NCBI RefSeq assembly: GCF_914767665.1
Contig: NC_059505.1
Coordinates: 26,533,506-26,597,505 of the forward strand
Direction: 5' to 3'
Length of the DNA stretch: 64,000 nucleotides
From: Harmonia axyridis
Lineage: Eukaryota > Arthropoda > Insecta > Coleoptera > Coccinellidae
Made by a program: the position numbers and the translations under genes. Shown piece after piece: positions 27,801-39,800 of this stretch. The notes below the pieces were generated by a model. It searched no databases and had not been told where the DNA came from. It saw only the letters and a list, made by a program, of their open reading frames with translations. Within the stretch, counting starts at the first letter, position 1; each line of letters opens with the position of its first letter.

Positions 27801-30800
27801 CACTAAATATGTAGATAAATGTAAGATTTGTTGAGTCTTTGGCTATAAATTCTTTCGTGATGCAAAATCCATAATTCTTTTCCAATCAAGCTGGTTTCCT
27901 ATGATGATGAATAGCACTATGATAAACATGGTAATTGATCCTCAGATGACAGTTGAACCAACTTCGATAATAATTTGAAGCGGACTTTTCAAACGACCAA
28001 TTGCCCAGTTTTTTTCTTGATGGTTATGAAATGAGATGTTTCAAGTTAATATTATGATTCTAATAGAAATATCCTTCATTTAGTAACTTGCATGATGACT
28101 GATTGGGTGCGATCCAAACCTTGGCTTGGTCTTCTTGGAAACTTGAGTGCTGCCATGGCAACGCTATGCGGCTTTGGAATCTGTATGTATGCAGGAGTAG
28201 ACTTCATTGGGATAAACTTGGCTGCTCCCTTTTTAATGATAGGTAAGTTTGTTAATTAACTAGCCTGAGTTTGCTATCTCACATAATATAACATCCAACC
28301 AATAATCACTTCGATAGATTTCATCAATTTCCTGAATAGTTCGAATATACGATTGATTTTCAGGTATTGGTATTGATGACACTTTCGTCATGTTGGCGGC
28401 TTGGAGAAGAACATCTATGAAACACAGTGTACCAGAAAGAATGGCCCAGATGATGAGTGAGGCTGCTGTGTCAATAACGATTACATCAGTCACCGATTTC
28501 TTCAGTTTTGGAATTGGTATTCTCAGTCCATTTCCATCTGTGACAATTTTCTGCATCTACTCAGGTAAGAATGATCTTGAATATCTAAGTGAGAAAAGTA
28601 GTTACGTAAAGTAAAGAGCTTTTGATCGGTTGTCCAAATCGTCATCGATAATGTTTTTCAAGAAAATGGTTTAACATCTCAACTAAGTCAATTAACCAGC
28701 TATAAGAACACAATAATTATTTATTACTCTTTTGAAACAACTTGCATGGAGAATTTTCATGAAGAAATACCAAATGCACGCTGGAATGTTCGATTTTCCT
28801 AATAACGACAAATTTGTAAAGAATTAACTTTTCTTCGATTGTCCCTGCAAATGACTAAGAAAATTTGAAACACATCTTTCTGCGGTTCGAAGTACCTATG
28901 TTGTCAGATATGAAAATCTTTATAATTTTTTTCGTGTAAGAACTAAAGTAGCTGAATTTTTGAAACTCTCAATTTATTGTTGAACTCTATTTGGTACCAA
29001 AATTCTACAATTTTTTAATATCTCCCAATTATAAGATTTTCACGAAATTGTGCATGAACATTCGTTTCACTGTATTACAACTGATTTCTTCATTTCAGTC
29101 CAATCCGATGGCTAGTTTTTTAATCAATCAAAAAATATAATTTCATAATATACAGGGTGAGTCTTTGACTTGTACATATATTTTAACAGTAGATCCTTTG
29201 GGTTAAAAGAAACATCTTTTTCCTTTACCATTTTTTTCGATTCGGCCTAGATCAAACTTTTTTAAACTTGGGTTTCGAGGGTGTTCTGGATTTTTCGGAA
29301 TAGAATGTTGATTTCAATGAAGTATCTTTATATCATTAGAGCTGCACCAAAGCACCTTAATTTGTAATCAAATCGAGGAGTTGAGGTGAGCTTATTCAAA
29401 TTAATTCATTTTCAAAATAAGTTGGCTAGTGCTTCAATTCTAAAATCTGAGACATGACATCTTAGCAAATATTCATTTCCCTGATTTTCTTCCACAATAG
29501 AACAGAGTTGCATTTAGCCAAAGTACCCAATTTTTTTAATTTGACACATAATTTTTGTTTTTTAAGATCAAATTACTCGAAAACGGCGCTTTGTACGAGA
29601 AAATATGGAGAATACTTTTATTTTTCAAATTAACCAAATATTCTTCAATGAATGTTTAAATTAATTTTAATTGTTGGGTTCCTCGAATTTTTGGTATTTT
29701 TATAGAATGTACTGTTCATAATGAAGAAACTGAAATATGTCAATGGAATTTCGTGTTCAGAGGAGATGCATCACATCAAGGAAAAACTATAAGTATTCTA
29801 AAAAGCATTTCTTTCGATAGAACCATTTACGAGATATAGCCGAAAATTACATATTTTTTTTTATCGATTTTCAACAGCCTGTATCTTTTTAACCGGGCCG
29901 AATCAGAATAAATGGTAAAGGAAAAAACTGTTTATTTTGACCTCAGGAATCTTTTGTTGAAATATATGTACAAGTAGAAGACTCACCTTGTATTTGGAAT
30001 CTAAATGTAGACTAAAAATTTCAAATTTCTGGCATATTCTATTCGATAATTATCGTGTTCGCAGTCAGTCGAACCCAATCATTTAATAATCATGCACGGC
30101 TCAAAATTCGTAAATCAGACATTTGGGTTCGATGCTTCTCTAAACGAAGTGCGCAAAAAGTGTCTATAAGTTTTCAGGAAACTACTGTGTATTTATTTGA
30201 GTGGTACATGTTGGAAATGTATAATAAGCATTTCAAATCAATTGAATCCAAAACATTTCTTACACTTATATACCTTTTTAGTATTAATAAATGCTGATGT
30301 AAACTATGAAAATATTTGCAACTTTGAATTTCTTTTCCAGGTGCTGCCACCTGCCTGCTCTTCATCTGGCACATCACCTTCTTCGCTGCATGCGTAGCCA
30401 TCTCTGGTTATGCAGAAGAGAAAAACCTACATTCAGTGATTTGTATTCCTGTCCAACCTGTGTCAAAGTCCCGTAAGTACTATTCTTCAATCAATAAAAA
30501 AAAGCAAATCGCCTTTTTGTGAGCTTTATTTGCGGAAGACCGCAAAGTTGAATAGTGGTATGATAGAGGTTTAGACAAATCGGATAACGTCATACAAGAA
30601 CGGTTAATTTATTCACGGTTTTATTTGCTTATAATATTCTGTCGTTATTTTACGTTGTCAAGAAGATTTCCTGTGGAAAAAGCATTTCATTTTTTGTGGG
30701 TGAAATTAGAACGAATTCAGGATGTTAACTGTTGAGTGATAAAAAGGTTAATAATGTATTATGGTATGAAAAGGAATAAAGAAAAATGCAGTCTCCCTCA

Positions 30801-33800
30801 AATTGTGATGGAAATGGAATGCTTTCTTCACATTTTTGCCATTCAAAGTTCGATTACACTACTGGAAAGTAAATCGTTTTGATTTCGTGAATTGATCAGG
30901 AATTCTATATCTTGAATTTTTCAACTCAAACTAGATTTCTTTTAATCGAAAACACTTCAGATTCGCTGTCGTTTCATTTGTTCTCGTTAATTTTCAAGCA
31001 ATATTCTTTTGCTAAAAAATAAATGTTTACCCGACCGAAAAGATATATGGTGCTTTTATACGTATGATAATAGTTATTTATAATACAATACAATACAATG
31101 CAGAAGGCATTGATATTCTTCCACGAGTTCAAAATTCAAAAACGAGCCACGAAGTGGCGAGTTTTGGAATGAACGAGTGGTAGAATGAGCCTTCTGTACG
31201 AGTATTATACATTATTTTCTCTAATTCATTGCATTTTCATTGAAATTAATGAAATATTTCCATAAATATAATTTAGTGATTTTTGCATTGAAAAATGTTG
31301 GTCGGCAGAACTGATTTCTTTAAGGCAATTTGATGAATTGACAGATAAAGCCGTAGCGGAAAGTTCGGAGTGCCAACATAGAATAATAAAATATAACCAT
31401 GAAAACTGTGTGTTTCTGATATATTCTCGTACGATTTTGTTCTACAAGATGTGGAAGAATGAACGGAATAACCACAGAATTAGAGAAAAAGATGTATGAT
31501 ACTTCATTACTTCGCATCATACAAATATAATTGTGTATGCCTTAAACTCTGAGTAGTTGTCATAAGTAGAAAGAGTGAGCGTAGTTTTCAAGAGCCCCCA
31601 ACATGGTTATCTGCATGTTCCCAGATTGTAATAAATTTTGAAATATACTATTATATTATACAACTAAAAATGTATCTATTACCTATATTAAACTATTCGT
31701 TCGAATTATTCTCGTATGAAATTTTGGATGATTTGTCTTCGATATTTGAAAATACACATGCTGTACCAAAAAAGTGTAAATGACCGAACATATGTTTTTC
31801 CTATGGAACACACTGTTTTTAATTGAATTTTCAGATTGAATGGAATAAAAGAACACAAGTTTGATCGAAGTTTCTTATACTTAGATAAACTTACCGTGTT
31901 TGGGATTTTTCATAAATTGGAGGGTCTTCAGAAAAATCTAGTGACTTCAAAATAGATTAATTCATTTGAATGATACTTTGGAAGTGAATAGTAGGTAGAA
32001 AAACGGAGCTCAGTACTGACTTTTTGATAATCATTGAGAACTCTACTGGGTGATCAAAATCAATTAATTGATGAGTTATTCAAAAGTTAATATCGGACAC
32101 CCTGTATTTCCTATTCTTTTAAAATCCGTTACCATTCTCTACCAAATGAGAAAATAAAATATAGGGTGTGCCTTTTGGAATAAGCCCGATATTAACGTTT
32201 GAATAAGTCTCCCAATGACTCTTCAAGTCTCAATGAGATCCGGTAGAGGTCTCAATGATTATCAAAAAGTCAGTTCTTATCTTCGTTCTTCTAGTTTTCT
32301 CTCTCAACATCCCGTGAAGAAATTCATTCATTTCGAAGTTAATAGACTTTTCAATCTAATTTATGCGATTATGCGAAGTCTGAATATCTCAAGAAATATA
32401 AGATTTAAGCATATAAAAATTCAAACAAACTTGGGCTTATTATTTATTCCATGTAATCTGAAAATTCAATAAAAAACAAGGTGTGCAATGAGCAAAAACA
32501 TGTGTTTGATCATTTTCACTTTTTTGGTACACCCTGTGTTTTTCTAAACAATTTGAGAATATAGCTCTAATGGAGATTGATGAAAGGTACTATGTCGGGA
32601 AAAAATCGAAAATTTCATCGCTTAACCGTGATAGAACGTCCCATCAATTGTGGAACACCCTATATATATAGAAGTTTTCACTTCAAGTGTTCTCACAACT
32701 GCAAAAAATACCTGAATTTCATACATTCTTGAATGAACACCGTTAAGACAATGAAGCTCATTCAACTCTAGTGAAAATGAATAAAAGGTGATCCATCAGG
32801 AATTTATTGGTGCGCAAAAAATCGTTAATGTCCACTGGTGGACACCTTATATAATACGAACAAATACAGCGCCAGACGCGTGTATCTGCGACATTTGTAT
32901 CTATTCGCTCTGACGTAACAAACGGACAAACCTGATCCGAAGTGTTACGAAGAGAGTAAACACAAAATTGTACACCGATATAAAACTTTCACCTGTTCTT
33001 ATCAATCAGTCACAACAACTTGGTTACTTGGTTAATTGAATTGGAGGAATGCGACCTCTTCCAGCGAGTTCTTCACAATTTGCAGAAGGGGAACATGCAG
33101 CATTGTGGCTTACTGACATTATAAGCGCTTGCCTTAAAGCATTTTGCGCTTTCGTTCAGTGAAGGCAATAATTGAGGTAGATTTGGACGGATTTAGAAGT
33201 TATTTTATGCTTTCTAAGCTTGTTATTATTTTTGGAGATATGGTCGGACAATACTGCAAATGGATTTTAAACAATGGTATATTATTTCTTCATATCAGAT
33301 TGAATAAGGAAAATGATAAACCAATAGTAGCTTTGATACGTACCTACTTCAAAAGAGTTTGGATCGAAGTATTGAAAAAACAGAAAACCATTGCAGAATA
33401 AATTGGTAGATATCTCTGCAATATTTCCTACTATTGTATTTTTACGTTTTATCGGATCAAAGATGGATTTTCGTGTACATTCTTCGATACCTACTTTCAT
33501 TACTGTCATTAATTTGTAAAGAAACTTTTCTACTTTTGAGGGCATATTCTTCAAACAGATCGTCCTATCATTTCGTCACAATGTCTGTAATTTTCTATCG
33601 GGAACATTTGACTCGCTGATGCCTTATGGTCCAGCCGTAAATTTCTCAATTCTCAAACGGAAATAGCAATTTAAAAGTTTCTATTTGGATACCGAGGTTG
33701 ATATAGTTAATGGGCGAAAAACAACTAAGGGTTCCGTAAAAATGACCGTTTCAAATTTAATTTTCCTGTTAATATCGAGAAGAAAATTTTCAATTAGATT

Positions 33801-36800
33801 TGGAGTGGCAATTTCAAACCACTTATGCAAATTTGGATTGCAATTGGGTGATATTTTTCCTGGACCTGGTAGTTTAAAAAATGTAATAAACACTTGGATC
33901 TATGACTGAAACTTTTGGTTTCTTGTAGTTTGGTCGTATGTGGTACTGATTTCAGGAAAAAATTCAAATAATCCTCTGAAGATCCAAATCATCATGAAAA
34001 TCAGTGAATTAGCTTTGAAGAATAAATTAATCGTTATCTAGTTTTGAGGCTTATTTTTCCAATTTGTAGTAATGATTCGAAACAATTCGACAAAATCTTA
34101 TAATCATCACAAAAATGAAGGTCTACAAGACCCAGTATCTTGAGAACAAAGCGTTTGCGGATCTATGTGTAATTATAGGACTTTTTTCTTGAATTTATCC
34201 AAGGAATCTCCTATTTTCGTTTGTACCACTAATTTAGTAACACCCTTTACAAGATAGCAATTCCAAGATTCATACAGAATGTTTCGTCAATAGCGTCTTA
34301 AGAACCAGAGAAAATTCAAGCAGAATATCAAAAAAACAAAAAAAAATGGGAAAAGCACTAACGAGCATATAGTAACTTAGAGCGCTCGTCATTCACGCGC
34401 CAATTGCACCCTTTAATACAATATTATATACCTTTATAAAGTACTGTTGTCTCCAAGGACGCAATTGAATGAGGGCTCAAAAACTTCTGCCTCCAAGTCA
34501 AGAATTTCCTCGTTTTTTTTTTAATGAAAATAAAAGAATTACAGGGAATCCTATATAATTAGGGAAAAGGTAAAACAATATTATGAAAAGAGCCTAGGTA
34601 CTTGTTTTGTAGTAGCAAAAATTTTCTGTGGGTCAGATTTCTTCGACGAAACACTTGACTAAACACTTCATTCAATAAGACCTGGGCTTGACCAGTAAAA
34701 ACACATTTTTCCTAAAGAATGGACTAAAAAGATTCGTCTTTGATTTCGAAATATGTTTCAATCTCGGCAATCTTCATTATAGCCAAAATTCTTTCCCTGG
34801 AGTACCTTTTAACCATTTTTTTCGTTGGAGCAGCGGCAGAGTCTGAACTTATCAAGCCGTTGCTTTACTTGCACAATACTTTTGCCCATCAAACAGTGTT
34901 TTATTTAGACACGAAACTCATTTTTATCCATTTTTCAAGCAACAACGAATGTAGCGCCACTCAACCTTTAATATCTCGATCCAGACTTAACTCTATTCTG
35001 AAATTTGTGCGACAGGTCCGAGACTTGCTTAGTGACGTAATGTTTTTTTTAGTCTACCTGGAAGGTCTTCTTCGAATGATTTCGCAGACTGCAGATTTCA
35101 AAAGCACGCATAATTTCCGAGCTTTGAAATCCTCATGTCCGCAATAAGGAAGATCCCAATAGTCAAAACAGCATATATCTAAGATGTAAGCTATGACATA
35201 ATATCCAAGGCCGTGAAGAAGAAAGTAAAGTTTCTTCAGCCAAACAGTACATACTTATCAGATTGAAGCGGATGGCCGACTACCAGAACAACTAGTTGTC
35301 TTGACCACTTATGTAATTTCATAAAATCGTATGTGCTACTTTGATTCTGCCAACTTGTTTGCAGTCGATTATGTATAGGTAATGAAGCCGAAAATTTGGC
35401 AACATACTTTTCATCCCAATGGCAGAAATTTACGATCGGAAATTCGGTGAATTGGGAACAGTAAAAGTGATATGAGACGCACTGTAATTTTTGCGATTAG
35501 TATTTAGTTTGGGGCTGTACGAAAATTTAAATCGGGTGTAATTATTTAGTTTGCGTAATTGAGAACATGAAAGATATGATTATCCTAAATGGCATTTAAA
35601 TAATCAGAACACATAATAATTTACAGATATTAATAATTTGATGGTATGAGTAGAGCTCAAGATTCAATGGTTCAATAATAAAGGGTTTAGGAATTTTACT
35701 ATTCAAAATGTTTATAATGGCAACAATGTATATTATTATTTGATTCAATCAATAAAAGATACACGTTCCAAAAACGTGCTCATTTGTGAATACTGAGAGG
35801 AATTTAAGAATTCATTATTGAGTTAATTGAGTCACTATTCGTCATATTGTAGACAAATTTGAGTACGGATCAGAACTTGGTACTGATACTGTTGGATCGC
35901 GTAAAGCAAGTTAACTTTCAAATTCGTCTACAAAATACCACTAATAGCGAGACGATTCCCTGAATAATACCCCAATAATCATCCATGAATTGTTCTTAAA
36001 TTACTATCAGTTTTTACACATGAGCATTGATTTTGATAAAACAATTTAACAATTTATTCACGTTGTGAAAACATGTATCTTTCCATTGAACAGATTTTGA
36101 TTTAATTAACAATTCAACAATTTCTCAACGTTATTGATGCATGTATCATTCCATTCATTAAATTCCATAATCTGCAAAACACAAAAGATATATGAAATGT
36201 CAAAAAATCATGTACAGGGTTGCCATTAGGTATAACCATTTCAATATTTATGATTTATATTGGAAAATATGATATTCTATATTAAAGCATTTTAAAACTA
36301 GTATTATTGGGTTATACACATTTGATAAATTTATGGAATAAAAAATTTGATACATGACCTTCAAGTCAAAATTTTTCAACAACCTTATTCTACATATGCA
36401 GCGTTATTTCGTTGATGCAGATTTCAGTTTCTTATTTTGGCTTTCAATGATTGCAAGTTTTTTAGAATGAACCTATACGCTCAAATATCAATGTCAAATT
36501 ATTACAAAGGCGTTTTTTCCGAAATTCAAGGCATTATCAAAAAAAACTGGTTGTACATTAATGATTCGAAGTATTGTCCATTGCTAGCCACTACTTTCTC
36601 CCATCGGGGAGCGTACGAATCCAATTTTTTAATTCTTCATAAGACAGGAGTGATAATCCGAGGGAGCAACGTCTGAAGAATACGGCGGGTGGGGTAGGCA
36701 ACATGGGTTTGAGCATTGTCATGCTGTAAAATCACTTTATCATATCTCTCGTTGTATTGCGGCCGTTTGTCTTTCAATGCTCGGCTCAAACACATTAATT

Positions 36801-39800
36801 ACGTTTGATAACGATCGCCTGTGATTGTTGCAGTCCGTTTCAACAACTCATAATACAATACGCCGAGTTGGACTCATGCCAAATACTGGGCATGACCTCG
36901 GAACCTTGAATATTCAATTTGGAAGTCGACGTGGAAGCATGGCCAGGATATCCCCATGATTTTCTACGCTTGGGACTATCGAAAAGAACCCATTTTTCGT
37001 CTCCAGTCACAATGCACTGCAGAAATCCCTTCCGTCTTTGCCTTGCAAGCAGCAGTTCACAAGCAAACAAACGGGCTTCAACTCGTACTACACCCAATTT
37101 CCTTGTTTCTGAATCATTCCCATGACTTTCAAGCGTTTTGAGATGGCTTGTTGCGTTACTCCCAATGATTCTGCCAATTCTTGTTGCGTTTGACACGAGT
37201 CTTGATCAAGTAGTGACTCCAATTCTGCATCTTCGAAAACCTTCTCTCTTCCACCGCCATGCTGGTCTTAGACGTCAAAATCAACGTTCTTGAAGTGTTG
37301 AAACCACTCTCGCCACGTTCTTTGGCTAATACCGGACTCACCTAGGTATTTGAAAGTATTCGATGAGCCTCAGCAGATTTCTTCATATTAAAGCAGAAAA
37401 TTATAACTTCTCGCAAATAACGAGAGTTTGGCTCGTAAGCTGATATGTTTAATCGAGAATAAATTTATAATGCAGACACAAATCGACTTATATTTCGATG
37501 GCGTTATGTTTACAAATACCTAAGCTTATTGTATGACATCTACGATCTATTTATTTCGACTACCACTTACCGCTACAGCCATCTATTGTAAAACGGCGAA
37601 AGCAAAGTGTACACCTAATTATTTAATTTGCTATTCCCACGAAATTAAGACCGGCATAAAAAGCTACTTGTACAGCGGACTATGAATCCGTTTTGATTTC
37701 GTTTATGCTTATATTTAAAAGAGGATGCATCCTCCGGTTCCGAGCAGGTCCAGACCTCTGCGAAAACAAACCTCTATCAGTTTTATCAAAAGCTCCAAGT
37801 CAATAATAAACAGCTCAACCACTTTGTCCTTTGCAGACAAATCTTCAGTTTGACACACTATTATTCAAGATCAAATTCATGAAATTGCCAAGTTAATTAT
37901 TTTCCAGCTAAAATTGAATTTTTCCTCTTATTGATAGGGATACCTTAATGTTACAGAGAACAGATGGTGGATCTACCACCTCTTCTGCAGCGGTGGCGTG
38001 GATCATGATGACATAGACAACCCTCTAGATAACACTGAAAATGGAATTATGGTTTTCTTCAGAGATTACTTCGCCAATTTCCTGAACAACGGATGCATCA
38101 AATTCCTTGTAATCCTTGTATTTATTGGTTATCTCGTTGGTGCGGGATATGGTGTGACACAAATCCAGGAAGGGTTAGAAAGGAGAAAGGTCGCTAAGAA
38201 TGATTCTTATGCCATCGAGTTTTTCGACAGAGAAGATGATTATTACAGGGAATTTCCGTATAGGTAAACCATATAATTATATTAATAATGATGTTAATTA
38301 GTCTTTTGGCTCAAAAACAGTTTACCCTGAAAGTTTACTTACACAGGGTGAGACTTTGCATTGTACATTGAATTCAACAATATTTTCTGAAAACAGAGAT
38401 GAAAAACGTAAATACTTAATTTCATATAATCCGAGATCAATCTTTTCTATTGGATAATATATGATCTCCTATCATCAGTCTTAATATTCGGTTTTTTATG
38501 TTTATTTTGAATTAACATTATTATTTCATTATCTATCATTTTCTTTTTCGATTTTAACGAATACTCTGTTACAGAATGCAAGTGATAGTAGCTGGCACGT
38601 ACGATTACTCCAATAAAACTATACAAGACGAAGTCGAAAAACTGACTCAAACTTTAGAAAACACTTCCTATGTCTCCAACCAACTTTATACTGAATCCTG
38701 GCTCAGAAGTTTTCTCCAGTATGCTGAGAGAAATCAAGAGTACTTAAACTTCACGATCGATACTAAAGACGACTTCAACCGAGTTTTAAAGGAGGTAAGG
38801 AGCAATAGATTTCAATTTAGTGATTCAGTAAATTAATCGTGAATTATTCCAGTTATGGTTGCCTCCTACCAGTCCGTTTTCTTTGGATGTTAAATTTGAC
38901 GAATCTGGAAACAATATCGTAGCCATGAGATTTTTGGTGCAAGCAGTCAACATATCAGGGACGGAACATGAGAAAGAAATGGTGGGAGCTTTGAGACAAA
39001 TCTGCAGAGAATCTTCGTTGAATGCTACTATATTCCATCCATATTTCGTGTTCTTCGATCAGGTAAATAAAATTAAATAATCAATCCTGAATTGGAAGTT
39101 CGGCCGTATAGTCGTTCCTAAATGTCAAAAAAAGTATTGGGAATTTGTCAGTGAAGTAGTAATGGAGACAAACCCACCCCCCATTGATTAGAGAAATAGA
39201 AAAATTGTAAATAACAATTTAAAAAAAAATTAAAGATTTTGCTCTTTCAACGTGAGTCAACTCTAGCTACGCCACTGCAGAAGATTGAGGTGGTTATTCG
39301 ATGAGATGAGTTATTAGAAGACATTTTCAGATTCCATTCTTTATGCATTCTGACACTTTTTGACAAAAACAAATAGTAAGAATTGGCTCAAACAACGATA
39401 TTTCATTCATACTCATCATTTCTTTCAGGACTTGAATGATGTTGAGTTTAAGACGTTGATTGCAGGTCAGAGCAAAAAAAATTCCTTTTCGGATAATGAG
39501 AGCTGAAAAATGAAACATAATTGAAATCAGAATAATCAAGTAAATCAAAATTAATGTGATCTTCAAAATACAATTCGAAACTTGAAACAAATCTTTTTAA
39601 ACTAAATGATAGAACGGACTCAAACTGCGCGAGAATATAAAATACAGTTGTGCTTCCTGAAGGGTTTCTCAAATTATCAATTCCCTCTACTTTTTTGGGA
39701 GAATGTATAATACAATGCAAAAGCAGTATAAATAGAAAACTATAATTAATTTTTTTTTTGCAGTTTGAACTTGTACGTCCTCAATCCATTCAGAACATGC

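Larger units (their letters stand above)
30473..37956 (+). other. Ptr intron 7
   Basis: 7.5 kb. It holds the inverted second copy of the 415-bp repeat, a large foldback (31755-32538), a dispersed repeat (34271), a mariner deletion derivative (34668-35034) and a mariner remnant (36530-37620). 32540-34260 and 35040-36520 show nothing I can support. Confidence 0.65.

Noticed and set aside
32215..32472. 85-codon open frame
   Set aside because: It lies within one arm of the large foldback; no protein-like conservation is apparent.
34740..35147. 135-codon plus-strand open frame
   Set aside because: It overlaps the mariner deletion derivative, whose signal is on the minus strand, and runs out into flanking DNA.
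36919..37141. Plus-strand frames opposite the mariner transposase
   Set aside because: Antisense shadows of the minus-strand DEKW region.
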